Source of the DNA: Neopestalotiopsis rosae
Taxonomy: Eukaryota; Ascomycota; Sordariomycetes; Amphisphaeriales; Sporocadaceae
Assembly: GCA_023078685.1 (NCBI GenBank)
Contig: JALGAS010000002.1
Location: 6,448,001-6,512,000 of the forward strand
Reading direction: 5' to 3'
DNA length: 64,000 nt
Shown: positions 1-11,224 of the stretch, one piece after another
How the letters are laid out: every line of letters begins with the position of its first letter
Numbering within the stretch: position 1 is the first letter of the stretch
The notes under the pieces: model-generated
The model's database searches: none
Told to the model about the DNA's origin: nothing
What the model saw: only the letters and a program-made list of their open reading frames with translations
Made by a program: the position numbers and the translations under genes

Positions 1-32
1 CATGCGAAACTGACGCGAGTTTCCTTGTCTAG

Positions 33-698
33 GGTTCCAAGTGGGTATCGTCGCCAACCAGACACCCGTCATCAACGCAGATGAAGCTTCCAAAGGAGCT
101 CAGTTCATACGCATGTGCAACCAGCAGTACGTCTCACCAAAAGCCAATCTAGTACGTGAATAACTAACAAGACCCACATAGAAACATCCCCATCATATTC
201 CTGCACAACGTGACAGGCTTCATGGTAGGCTCCAAAGCCGAGCACGCCTCCATCATCAAGCGCGGCGCGCAGATGGTGTCGGCCGTGAGCTGCAGCACGG
301 TCCCGCACCTCTCCGTCATCGTGGGCGCCTCGTACGGCGCCGGCAACTACGCCATGTGCGGCCGGGCGTACCGCCCCCGGTTCCTCTTCGCCTGGCCCAC
401 GGGACGCTGCAGCGTCATGGGCCCCGACCAGCTCGCGGGAGTCATGGAGACGATCCAGCGCGCCAGCGCCGCGTCCCAGGGGAGGGAGCTCGTTGAGGAG
501 GACCTCCGGCGCAGCGTGGGGTCCTTCCGCGACGGCGTCGAGAGGGATAGCGAGTGCTATAGTACCAGCGCTGTGGGCCTGGATGATGGTATCATTGATC
601 CCCGGAATACTCGCGACGTGCTGGGCATGTGTTTGGAGGTGGTCAGTCAAGAGGGTATACGTGGTACTGATAGCCACTCGTCACTCGCTCGAATGTAA
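33..698 (+). CDS. mccB: Methylcrotonyl-CoA carboxylase beta-type subunit (carboxyltransferase), 3' part
   Basis: Carboxyltransferase subunit of a biotin-dependent acyl-CoA carboxylase; it moves CO2 from biotin to an enoyl-CoA such as 3-methylcrotonyl-CoA. The gene enters from the left edge, so the N-terminal half is missing. An intron tail ends at 32. The exon 33-126 encodes the VGIVANQ segment. A 55-bp intron (127-181, GTACGT...ATAG) splits a Gln codon, and the last exon 182-698 continues with IIFLHNVTGFMVG, GASYGAGNYAMCGRAY and the conserved GIIDPRNTR tail. These are hallmark stretches of the second carboxyltransferase domain of MCC-beta. The protein ends in ARM, which fits a loose peroxisomal PTS1 pattern, although family members often end in a related FRM. 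It converges on the alpha subunit gene (stop at 1000). A geranyl-CoA carboxylase-like specificity cannot be excluded. Confidence 0.93.
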
Positions 699-999
699 TG
701 AAGATGCGTTGTAGCTTATACTATCAAAGTCGTTTGAATTCAAAATTTAATATTTAAATGTTCGGACGCAATTATTTATGCCGACCTGTGTTTGGAGTCA
801 TGAAGTGGTGTTTATCTGAGGAGACTTACGTCGACACTCTGCAAATGGCATTTTCGTAGTTAAAGACTCACAAAAATTTAGATGGAAAAACATTAAAGAA
901 CCAATCCAACGAGTGAACAGCACAAAACAAGTAAATTGATGCGTCATGAGCATTGTAATTTATTCATAAAACACAAATTATTCAATTATGACCATTTGC
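699..999. other. Intergenic 3' region between convergent carboxylase genes
   Basis: About 300 bp between two convergent stop codons. It is AT-rich, with an ATTTAATATTTAAATG stretch near 745 and AAAACACAAATTATTC near 970, and presumably supplies both 3' UTRs and poly(A) signals. No ORF of interest is seen. Confidence 0.6.
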
Positions 1000-3404
1000 C
1001 TACAAAATCTCGCAAAGAACAACACCTTCATCCACCGAATCCCCAATGTCAAAATTGATCTTGAGCTTGCCCTCTGCCTGCACCACAATGCTAACCTCCA
1101 TCTTCATGCTCTCCACCACCATGACGTGTTCGCCCTTGGACACCTGCGCGCCCTCCTCCTTGAGCCGCCGCAGCACCTTGCAGGGCATGGGCGCCTTGAC
1201 CAGCTTGGACCCCGCCGACGCCGCCTCGGCCGCCTTGTAGTCCTCCCGCGTGCTCTCGACAAAGGACAGCGCGCTGTAGATGTCGTAGCGGGCCCAGGTC
1301 CCCAGCGCCGGGACGTGCGCGTAGACGACCTGCGGTGCGCCGCGCTGGGAGGCGGCCGAATCCTCGCGTCCGTACTCGGAGCAGAGGACCATGACCTTTT
1401 TGGCGTCGTTCACAGAGGCGATGACTAGCGCTGAGGACCAGTGGCCATGATCAGAGCCAGGCAAAGATTCAATCGTCTCAATGGTGACTCGATCTGCAAC
1501 ACTATTGGTCCACTGACACGTGCGCATGGCATTGCTGATCTGATTATAGCTTGCAGTCACATTCGAGACTGCCTCTTTTGAGCTTTCCTCAACTGATCCC
1601 ATTGATGGCAGTGCAACAGTGAAAGATGCAAAGGTTTGGGGATTTTCGGTCGACTCCCAGACCCTTAGTGAGGCATGCTTCTTGGCAGTGGCTGGATCAA
1701 CACCATTGTGAACCGTCACCACAAAATTTGATGGTCGGTTGATTGAGTCGTGGCGCTGGTTGCGAAAGCCGTTATGAATGTGGGGAAAGGAACGAATGAC
1801 TTTCGAGGACGCTTGACGAGCACGCATAATGCGGAAGACTAGACTGGGAATCGTTTCAAGGGACGCAAAGGCCGTCTGCCCAGCATCCCCCGTATATGGG
1901 TTGTTCAGCAGTGACTCGATGTGCATGGGAATAAAAGTCGTGGTATAGGCTGGATCGCTGCGGAAACCTGGGTGACGGAGGCAGCTTTGAAGAAATAACT
2001 GGTTCGTGCGAACGCCAACACACGCTGTATTGGCCAGTACAGCTAGAGTTTTTGCGATGGCTCGCGCGCGTGTAGGAGCCCAAACCACAATCTTGGCAAT
2101 CATGGAATCAAAGTGAATCGAAACTTGTGAGCCGGTCTCTATGGCAGTCTCGTAGCGAATGTCGCGGCCAGGCCCGAGAATGCCTGGAGCGGGCTGCCAG
2201 AGGCGCACCATTCCGTGCTCTGGAAAGAAGTCGTGATGCGGATCCTCTGCGCACAGTCGACATTCTATGGCGTGTCCTTGTTGGGAGATCTGACGCAACA
2301 CATCGAGGTCGTCGAGCCGTCCGCCCGAGGCCACGTAGATTTGGAGAGCTACCAGATCGATACCCGTTACCTCCTCAGTGATCGGGTGTTCCACTTGCAG
2401 GCGCGCATTGACTTCGAGAAAGTAGTACTTTTCCTCCGTCACATCTACCACAAACTCAACTGTGCCGGCGCCCTCGTAGCCGATGAGTTCCGCAATGCGA
2501 ATCGCACTCTTACTCATGGCCTCGCGCATCTTCTGGCTAAGCCACGGGCAAGGCGTCTCTTCAATGATCTTCTGATGGCGACGCTGTAGCGAGCAATCGC
2601 GGTCCCACAGCGAAACTACGCGGCCGTGCCTATCTCCAACGATTTGAAACTCGACGTGCTTTCCCGCCTCAATGTACTTCTCGAGAATGGCATCAGCGTC
2701 GCCGAAGCTGCGGCTGGCCTCCGATTGCACACGCTGCAACTCGTCACTCAACAAAGCAGCATCTCGCACAATACGCATGCCCTTGCCACCACCGCCCGAA
2801 GATGCCTTGAGCATTACAGGAAAGCCAATTGATTCTGCGGCGGCCTTCAAGTCCTCCACCTCTTGGCTTGCGCCTGAGAAGCCCGGAATTAATGGGACGT
2901 CGGGAGCATGCTCTTGCAGATAGACCTTGGAGCTGCGCTTGTTACCAAGCGTGAGCATTGCCAAGGAGCTGGGTCCTATGAAGATGAGACCGGCTTCTCT
3001 GACCTTGTCGGCAAAGTCTGGGTTCTCGCTGAGGTAGCCGTACCCCGGGTGTACTGCGTCGGCACCAGCATTCCGTGCGGTTGACACGAGTAACTCAATG
3101 TTGAGGAATGGGTTCTTCTCAGCCGTGATGCTTCCAAGACAAATTGCTTCGTCTGCATCTCGGACGTGTCGCGAAGACTTGTCCCTATTCAATTCTCAAT
3201 AAAATAGTACAACAATTGATGCGGAACTACTTACTCCTCCAAATATACCGCGACCGATGTCAAGTTCAGCTTTCGGCAAGTAGCAATCACTCTGCACGCG
3301 ATCTCGCCTCGATTGGCGATAAACACCTTTTGAATAATGGGATGACCATCAGTCCCTGAGCATGGTTCTGCAACAAATAAGGGTGGCCGTTGTGTGGTTG
3401 CCAT
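1000..3404 (-). CDS. mccA: Methylcrotonyl-CoA carboxylase alpha-type subunit (biotin carboxylase plus biotin carrier)
   Basis: Biotin carboxylase subunit, partner of the neighbouring beta subunit; it carboxylates its own biotin using ATP and bicarbonate. Exon 1 (3404-3235) starts with [10 protein letters not shown] and runs into the biotin-carboxylase opening [15 protein letters not shown] 50-bp intron (3185-3234, GTAAGT...ATAG) is phase-consistent, and exon 2 runs 3184-1000, giving 784 aa. Visible landmarks are [10 protein letters not shown], the ATP-grasp glycine loop [25 protein letters not shown], and the C-terminal biotinyl motif ESMKMEV with the target lysine near residue 751. An in-frame stop lies shortly upstream of the chosen ATG. 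The first 20 residues have one Arg and no amphipathic Arg-rich helix, unlike a typical mitochondrial presequence. It is divergent from the acyl-CoA dehydrogenase at 3885, which suggests co-regulation. Confidence 0.92.
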
Positions 3405-3884
3405 GGCTGCAGTTGTTGATACGGTTGCACAATACGAAGTGGTGACAACCTAGGTTGAATCTGAGAATCAGTGTCGTATTTCGTTGAATAAAGTCTACTC
3501 CAGACCTTTTCCATGACCAGATACTAATGAACAACTGACACTTCGGCTTGGCCTACCAGCACTTCCCGGTGCAAGTCGGCCGCGTCTCGGCAATCCATTG
3601 GGTAGCCCGCAGCCGGCTATAGCCTATACTAGTCCCGCGACCCTCCGGCGGCTGGGGAAGTGGGCCCGGCTCGCAACCGTTCCCCACACTTTCTAGGCGC
3701 AATGCTGACCGCGGTTGGCTGCCAATTCTGGGGCACCAGACACGATAGGTTACTAGCCAATCGTGACTAGATCGACTGGTGTTCAATATTTGTATCCAAG
3801 TTGACTGCAGTGAACAAGTCTTTGTGGTATCTTACCAATGTCCAGCTCTCTGTAGAGAAACTGTACATACTGTTTCTAGCCATC
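3405..3884. promoter_or_regulatory. Shared promoter of carboxylase alpha subunit and acyl-CoA dehydrogenase
   Basis: A 480-bp intergenic region between divergently transcribed genes. It contains inverted CGG triplets spaced by seven bases (CGG CTCGCAA CCG at 3667-3679) and other CCG/CGG pairs (for example CCGCGG near 3710). These resemble half sites of Zn2Cys6 regulators, and such a regulator is encoded at 5418-7603. That the regulator binds here is inference. Confidence 0.5.
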
Positions 3885-5323
3885 ATGTCATCATTCGCCG
3901 AACCACTCTGGGTTACCAGGGGCGCCAGTCCTTACTACAAGGAGAGTCACTACCGTCTGCAATCCGAGGTGGAACGCTATGTCAATGAATACATTTCCCC
4001 CTTCTGTCATGAGTGGGAGGCCGCTGGTCGCATTCCTGACGATGTCATGGCACGACATGCACGTCTAGGCTACACAGCTGTCTCCATCTACCCGCTTGCT
4101 GCCGAACATCTCGGCAACCAGAGGTTACCAGCGGACATCAGCCCCAAGGAATGGGATGGTTTCCATGATCTCATCTTGATTGATGGAATTGCCCGTTGCG
4201 GCTACCTTGGTGTGATCTGGGGTCTGAGCTGCGGTAATTCCATTGGAGCACCTCCCTTGGTAAACTTTGGAAACGCAGAGCAGAAGCGTAGGTTTCTGCC
4301 AGGTATTCTCGATGGAACGACAAGATTCTGTTTGGGCGTCACTGAGCCTGAAGGTGAGCACACTCGGCACCCAACGGTGCAGCAAAGCTAACACAAGTTG
4401 TAGCTGGGTCGGACGTTGCTGGCCTCGCCACCACTGCGGAGCGCCGGGGCAACCATTACATTGTCAATGGTTTCAAAAAGTGGATAACAAACGGTATCTT
4501 TGCCGACTATTGTACCGCCGCGGTGAGAACAGGGGGTTCGGGGTCCAAGGGTGTATCAGCTCTCATCATTCCGCTTAAAGCAAAGGGCGTGACGCTGAGA
4601 AAACTTGATAACTCTGGCGTCCACGCAAGTGGTAAGTACACGTGCCAGCTATGTGAAGTGCATCATTCCCACTGACACGAGCAGGATCCACCTTCATCGA
4701 GTTTGACGACGTAGAAGTACCTGTTGAGAATTTGCTCGGCAACGAAAGCGAAGGCTTCAAGATCATCATGTCCAGTGAGTCTCATGACGATTCCTTTTCT
4801 TTTTGCTTTGACTGGGACTCATATTTGCCTCGTAGATTTCAACCACGAGCGACTCTGGCTGGCTTGTACTTCGCTCCGTATGGCCCGAGTTTGCGCCGAA
4901 GATGCCTTGACGCATGCGCAACTCCGTGAGACCTTTGGAAAGAAATTGATCGAGAATCAAGTGATTCGCAGCAAATTGTCCTTATTCGGTCGCAACATCA
5001 ATTCAGCCCATGCTTGGATGGAGCAACTCGTGTACTTGATTGAGCAAAGGAAGATAACCGGAAACGACCCACACATCGCTGGGCCTATCGCTGGGCTCAA
5101 GGTTCTGGCAGCCCAAACCCTCGAAAAAGTGAATAGGGAGGCTCAACAGGTCCTGGGCGGCCTTGGTTATTCGAAGGAAGGACGAGGCAAACGTATCGAG
5201 CAGATTAGTCGCGACGTCAGAGTCATGACCGTTGGTGGTGGAAGCGAAGAAATTCTCGTGGACCTTGCCTTGAACCAGGAACTTAGGGCTATACAACAGC
5301 TACAGCCAAGGTCTCGCTTGTAA
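3885..5323 (+). CDS. Acyl-CoA dehydrogenase with C-terminal SRL
   Basis: FAD enzyme introducing a 2,3 double bond into an acyl-CoA. Four exons (3885-4353, 4404-4631, 4685-4774, 4836-5323) with GT-AG introns give 424 aa in frame. The ATG at 3885 (MSSFAEPLW) was preferred to one 84 bp upstream, which adds an unrelated hydrophobic stretch. Diagnostic segments are CLGVTEPEAGSDVAGL (FAD/substrate loop), WITNG, the helical RETFGKKLIENQVIRSKL segment and QVLGGLGYSKEGRGKRIEQ near the end. The region where medium-chain enzymes carry the catalytic Glu reads MTVGGGSEEIL, so the base may come from another helix, as in isovaleryl-CoA dehydrogenase. The C-terminus SRL is a standard PTS1, suggesting peroxisomes. 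With the adjacent carboxylase it could form consecutive steps (isovaleryl-CoA or citronellyl-CoA type substrate); the substrate is not determinable. Confidence 0.92.
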
Positions 5324-5417
5324 TTATCTAAGAATTAATTGCTATATTTGGTTGTAAGATCATCAAGAAGTTGGTCCTGGGAAGAACGTCCGATGCCGCT
5401 CGTAGATTTTGTTCGAT

Positions 5418-7603
5418 CTAGACATCCATTGGAAGAACCGTCTCGCCGGTACTTGCTTCTGGGCGCGTATAAATATCACCAATCAAAGCAGACGGTGTAG
5501 CATGCGAGGCATTTTCAAAGTCGGCCCAAGTCAGAATATCTGATGGTGGGAAACCTCTGCCAAGGAGTTCCATTAGACCAGGAGATGTCGGCCACTCCTC
5601 TGCAATTAAATCCATTTCGGGGCTCTCCTCGATTGGCTGGATTGGCTTTGTAAAGGTAACCATCTGATTGTAGTCGCAGGCCTGCCAAAGGATCTCCTCG
5701 AGGTTGGAGTCAAGATCGCTCTCTTGACTGGTTGGTGAAAGCAAGTGCTGGGCACTAGAGGCAGGGACGCTAAGGGATTTGAGTATTGAACACTAGCTAC
5801 AATTAGTACTTGAAGGCATTGAGGAAGGGGGAGGATCAGGCAACAAACCATTCGTCGGAATGATTCCCAGCTTGCTGGACCTTGGTCTAAGAATCGAATA
5901 CAGACTGCCAAGTGCTCGGCCGAATTTGAGTGACCGGATGACGCGCCTCCGCGGGTGTGGATGTGATGAATTCCACCTGCTAATACAGCAGCATATCCGA
6001 AGAAGCTCGGTGTAGTATCGCACGGACGTTGCAAGTATCTCTTAAGAATTTGGGCAAGGAATACTGCATGTTCGTGGCTGTTGCGAATGGCCTGGCGCAG
6101 AAAGCTCGGAGGGATCTTGGTCTTATGTGCTTTCAATCTCTGCCGCACCAGGAAGGGGTGGTACAGAAGACACTGGTTAATGTGGTAAAGCACATGAGAA
6201 AAGACAAAGTGACAGCTGGCGGCACTGAAATTGTCGCTCTCTTGATCTGGAAAGGACTGCTTCAATGCAGACTCAAGAGCGTCGAAGCTTTCGGTAGCTT
6301 CTGTATAGCTCTCGAAACTCAAGAGAGCACCACGGATCCTAGAGAAAGTGCTTCGACAATCCCACGGTAGGAATGGCTCATCAGGTTTTTGTTGCAGAGC
6401 CCAGCGCACCACTTGGCCAAGCACAGAGGCCATGAATACAGTGAGCGCAAAGGGGGCGCTCTGTCCCAGAGGAGCTTCAACGGGAATGTCGAGTATATCA
6501 TCCAACGTCACAGATGTGGATGGTCGCCCACCGCGAAAGTCGTCGTCTTTGCTTGGCAACTTGATAGTGCAATCGCTATCGAGGAGCGTTGGTGGACGAT
6601 TGCGACCACATGACACCAGCCTATCGAGTAGGTAAACCGACCAAAATGTGCGCCTTCGAGCTTCGAGCTCTATAGGGCTGCCGCTATGATCAACTTCATG
6701 GCAAAGATTCAGTATCTGCGCAAATCGGACTGCGAGTCCAATCTTGATCCAAGCGGTCTGACTGTGACCGGCTGCTATGTGTCAGTAATGACGATAAGAC
6801 AAGAATAATGTCGGGGAACGTACAGATATAGTCCAGGACACCCAGCATATTCGCAGCTTGCACGGTGTGGATGCTGACGGAGTGATCCTCATCCAGAGAC
6901 TGGGTGATAATCTGTTGCCAGGCTGTCTTGGCATAATGTTTCATGGCTCCTGGCTGATAGCCCGCCCAGGATGTCCTGTCCGAGAATCTCGCAGCGGTGG
7001 CAGCAAATGCCAGCAGCAGATACGAAGGCAGAGATCCATCTCGTAGCTGTGTACGGAAGCTCTGCTCCTGAAAGTAGCAGTACGGTTGATTGTGGCAGTA
7101 TCGAAAATAGACATCTGCAAGCGATTCCAAGGTGTCTGCATTGGGAAATTCAAATGAACTGTAGTCATGGGTCAATCGGTACATCTTTGACGGAGGTCCA
7201 GGAAGTGCTATAGTACTCACCCATCTGAACTGCTGCCATCACCAGGGCTACTTCTGGTAAAGAGATCCTGAGTTGGAGAACCGATCGCCCCAGCAGCAGT
7301 AGCCGTAATGGCGAGTGGGGTGTTGAAGTCAAACAAAGAAGGTGAAGCCGCTGTCAAGCCACTCAAGCCACTGAGTTTGGACTCGAGCACGGCGACCCGA
7401 GCTGCGAGATCAGTGTTTTGGCGTTGCAGCTGGTCGGCATGTGCGGACGAAACGGGCTGCTGCTCATCGTTGTAGGAACAAGGTTGGCGAAGGCGCGCAC
7501 AAAACGAGCACGTTGGTCGCTCGCCGGAGCAGCGGCTCTTCTTGCGTCGACAGCTGATGCACGCTTGCCTCACCCGCTTGTTGTCCTGGCTTCTGTCGGC
7601 CAT
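5418..7603 (-). CDS. Zn2Cys6 transcription factor with fungal-specific TF domain
   Basis: Likely pathway-specific regulator of the preceding catabolic genes (inference from position). Four exons (7603-7221, 7158-6824, 6774-5849, 5792-5418) with introns of 62, 49 and 56 bp join in frame to 672 aa. An ATG 18 bp upstream (7621) is also possible. The N-terminus holds the six-cysteine cluster, from CISCRRKKSRC (residues about 12-22) to CSFCARLRQPC, followed by a short coiled-coil linker with QLQRQNTDLAARVAVLESKL. The middle homology region begins near FYRYCH-like residues and includes the ARRRTFWSVYLLDRL signature of fungal_trans domains. The C-terminus is acidic, with repeated Glu/Asp, and may activate transcription. 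It is convergent with the dehydrogenase; the stop codons are 95 bp apart. Confidence 0.9.
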
Positions 7604-8583
7604 GTTTGCTTCTTCGAGCAAGCCCCACGTCTTTGAAGGTGTACAGAACTACACGCTTATCTCGTGTTCGTGGACTTCGCCGAGGTGGCTGAATGTTCTT
7701 TACGAGGCATGATGTGCTGAACTGAAGGGAAGAGCCCAGAGTTAAGGCAAGGTGCTGTACCTGTGGGGGAACTCGCTGGCTTTTGCGGGGAAACCCCACA
7801 GTGACCCAGGTACCACCTACGGCATCACGCGCCAGGCGCATGACTGGAATTGAGCATCGTCGATGCTGGCTGTTGGTATCTAGGTATTATTCATCTAGGA
7901 CTCGGCATAATTCCAACATAACTTTAGAAAGATTGAATGTTCCAATATGAGCAATAAGAAGAAATAATGATCATTGTATCCTGGACAACAAGCCAGTAGT
8001 ATTTGGAAAAAGTCCATGATTCTCGGCCATTGATCATGATTAGCCCGAGACTTGCGCTTCCGACAAATTCCAATAACAGATGAAATACAAGTTGGTTATG
8101 ATTGGGGGAGCCAGAATGGAATGCCCTCGGATATCGGGGCGGTACCATGCAGCGACGTTGCCTGTCTATTGAACCTTCTCTAGCGCTGCGCATCCCCCGC
8201 ATAGTACAGGTACACTGGTTGAAGTCTGCGCACGACAGTTAAAAACATTGAAACAAAATCTGTAAAATAGTTTTCAATAGTGCAGTGATTCTCTTTGCTT
8301 TTTTTTTTTCGGGAATAGTTTTTGAGTAAAAGGAAGAGAATATAAGGCATAATATCGAGAAGCAAATTTATTCTCCGACTGCTAGGAAAAGTGCAATGAT
8401 CCCTAATTACTATATCCAGTCTCCAGAGTATAGGCACTGCAGATTGCAACCAATCGCAAGTATCCGATTATGCAGCGGCCGTGGTACTATCGTGTGCGTA
8501 TTATTGATAGAGCTCTCTGTGCCTTGTCTCAGATTTCCATATCTGGCTTCCCTTTCCAACTAGATCATATCTAAGCTGGCATG
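7604..8583. other. Intergenic region upstream of the regulator
   Basis: About 980 bp. It contains the promoter of the Zn2Cys6 gene and the 3' flank of the secreted-protein gene. A TAGGTATT motif occurs near 7880 and a T10 run near 8300. No coding signal is seen; short ORFs here lack family features. Confidence 0.5.
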
Positions 8584-9829
8584 CTACTCAAGCTGATGCG
8601 AAAGCTCCGTGCCGCCAGCCTTGACTTCATCTCTAGCAGCAGCCGCCAAAGGCACGCCACGCTCCACCGCAGCAACAGCCTCCAGTCCAACATTGCTGCC
8701 GCCACGTCGGAGCCTAGGCGTAAACGTGCTCGTGCAGTCCGAGTACCTTTGACAGGTGCGTCCGCCGGTGCTCGAGCACGACGTGCCCGTCGCGCAGAAG
8801 TGGCCAGGGGAGCAGTCGTCGTCGCTCTGGCAGGCGGATATGCAAAATATGGAGCTGTCACAAAAGTAGTTGAGGCCGTCAATGTCGCGGTCGCAGTAGC
8901 AGTTGCTGCTGCAACCGCCGGCACCTGCTGAGCCGAACTTGCTGTTGGGATCGCATTTTGGTGGTTGTGCGACCACTGTATGGGTGGCAATAGATTAGCA
9001 AATCTGTCCGAACTGCAACTCGATGTTTGAAGAGGTGAATGCTTACCAGTGGTCACCACGGTCGTGATAGTGGTTGTAACCTCAGTAGCCGTAGACACGA
9101 AGGTCGTGATGATGGTCTCTGGGTCCGCTGCGGATGTGATCGTAGACGTCACGGTGACGGTTGGTGTAAACGGCACCGATACAATATTGGAAACCGATCG
9201 CGTGGTGACTGCCGTGGCCGGCTTCGTATTGGTGGGCGTGATGGTCTTGGTGGTCGTTACCGCGCCGGGCACGATGCACGAACAAACCCTCTCAATGATG
9301 GGACGGCCCTGGTGAAGAAGGTCTGCATAAGCCGGGGCGCCGGTCTTGAGAGACCGTTTCACCGCCGTTGGCACCAGAGACCTGACGGTGCTCGTGCTGC
9401 TCACCGTGACCGTTGAAGTCGAGGTCGTTGTTGTGGTCGAAATTTCAGGTAGTGTAGCAGTGCTCGTCGTATAGACGGTGGAAAAGACTGTCACAGTCGT
9501 TGTTGGAGCCTCTCCGACACTGGATAAAAAATCAATACGCTGTTTTAAATGAACGATTTGTCCTCTTACACGGTAGTAATAATGCCGGGCAAAGTCGAGG
9601 TAGATGTGCTGGTAGCAACAGTGGTCGTCAAGGTGCGCGTGGGTGCTGTCACGGTCTTGGTCGTTGTCCTCTGGAAATGGCTGGAACAGTAGGACTCAGC
9701 TGGAGGATACTTCCAACAGCCGAACACCCAAGCATAAACAGGGCCATGGCACACAGATGGACCAGCATAATACTCAGCGGAGACAATGGCAGGCAAAATG
9801 CCGAGAATGAGTACTAGCAGACGAACCAT
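8584..9829 (-). CDS. Secreted Thr/Ser-rich protein with cysteine-rich C-terminal domain
   Basis: Predicted extracellular or cell-wall protein of 374 aa from three exons (9829-9570, 9519-9047, 8975-8584; introns 50 and 71 bp, phase-consistent). It begins MVRLLVLILGILPAIVSA, a clear signal peptide, probably cleaved before EYYAG. A short N-terminal part has three cysteines. The long middle part is made of TTT, TST and TVT runs expected to be O-mannosylated, and contains a Lys-Arg pair (TAVKRSLKTG), a possible Kex2 site. The C-terminal domain has twelve cysteines in about 80 residues, including CSSNCYC, SACQSDDDC and CQRYSDC. No GPI-type hydrophobic tail is visible. Family not recognised beyond fungal Thr-rich secreted proteins; possible wall or effector role is inference. 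Confidence 0.8.
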
Positions 9830-11224
9830 GGTGAAAATCAGCTCAGGATTGATGACAAGGAAAAGTTGGATGATGAATGGCAACCGTAATTTACCACAGC
9901 TGGCGGAGTACTAGAACTTTATACTACGTATGGAGTCTAGTCGTGATGCTTCTTCTTCCTCGGACTTCCATGTCTTATCTGCCTGGCTGCGAATATTGTG
10001 AACTAGGAAAATGCCAAGTTGCGGACATCATACCAAAACTACATGCTACGAGTGTGCAGCACACTGGAGCAATTCGTGTATAACACCGTATCAGACCATC
10101 ACCCGGGGAGGTAGATAAAATGAAAAGAAACTCTCGAGATCTGAGTTACGTGATATTTTCAAGTTGTGGGGAGCTGCTTCTCCAATACCAATCTCGGCCC
10201 AAAGACAAAGTCCATTTAGCTATACTGCATGCTTTCTTTTGGATCAAATAGTCTACACGTTGTGCCGTGTGCAGTGTCTGAGCTGCAATTATGATTTGTT
10301 CATTGAGAAAGAGCTGGTCATATATCTCAGCTTTCAGCGTTTCTTTGCATTTTGTGGAAATCTAGGTGCTCGTTGGCAGTACCTTTGCTGTAGAGGGACA
10401 GAAACGACTATCGATCGGACCGCGTCGAGTTGGCACCCCTCAAGATGACCACGGGAATACCAAAACAGGCAAAACTGGTGTCTAGATGGGGCCTATTACC
10501 GACGGTCCGGTATCCTATCAGAACCATGCAGTCTGAAAACAAATAGTTCTGGACCCGTTGGCTCAACTCAAGACATGTGTCTCACCTTGTTCGGCCTTAA
10601 CGCAAGGCACGATGGCAAAGGGTGGGTGAACGGCAATAAGCTTTAACGGGAACCCCAAATCCTCACCATCTGTGATTCGCGAGAGTACGCAAGACGCCAC
10701 ATTTGAAGCCAATTAGTCTTTCGAGGACCAGCCTGTCGCGCCGGTATCCGAAATAGTCCTTTATGCCAAGAAAGCCATCCTGGAGTTTGAAATCCCATCT
10801 CAGGCCATTTCACCATGTTCGGAGGATGCGCAACTCTAAAACTTACCCAATATGATCATGGAAACATGAAACGTGCATTTGAATCGGTACAAGTATGCGG
10901 GGAAACCGTTGCAATCAACCTTTGTTATATCAATACTGGGCGTGATCGTTCATGCCCTTTAGAGTTCCGTCGATACATGATACCGCGCCCATGCTGCAGC
11001 CAAAGTCCTGTCACTCGTAATAAAACACTCAAAGATCTCAGTGTCCAGTGGTATCAATTTCCGGGATTATATTATCCATTCTCATGTCGCTACTACGTCG
11101 CATCTATGTCGTTTCTATGTCGCTTCTCGGTAAAATAAATGTCGGGCTTAACCTTGCAAACTATCAACAGTGTGAAAAAAGAAAAGAAAACTGTCTAGGT
11201 ATCATGCACAAATTAAATAATAGA
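9830..11224. other. Intergenic region, no gene recognised
   Basis: About 1.4 kb between two minus-strand genes: the promoter side of the secreted-protein gene and the 3' side of the ankyrin-CorA gene. Short ORFs exist but show no domain, signal peptide or consistent splicing. I see nothing else in it. Confidence 0.5.
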
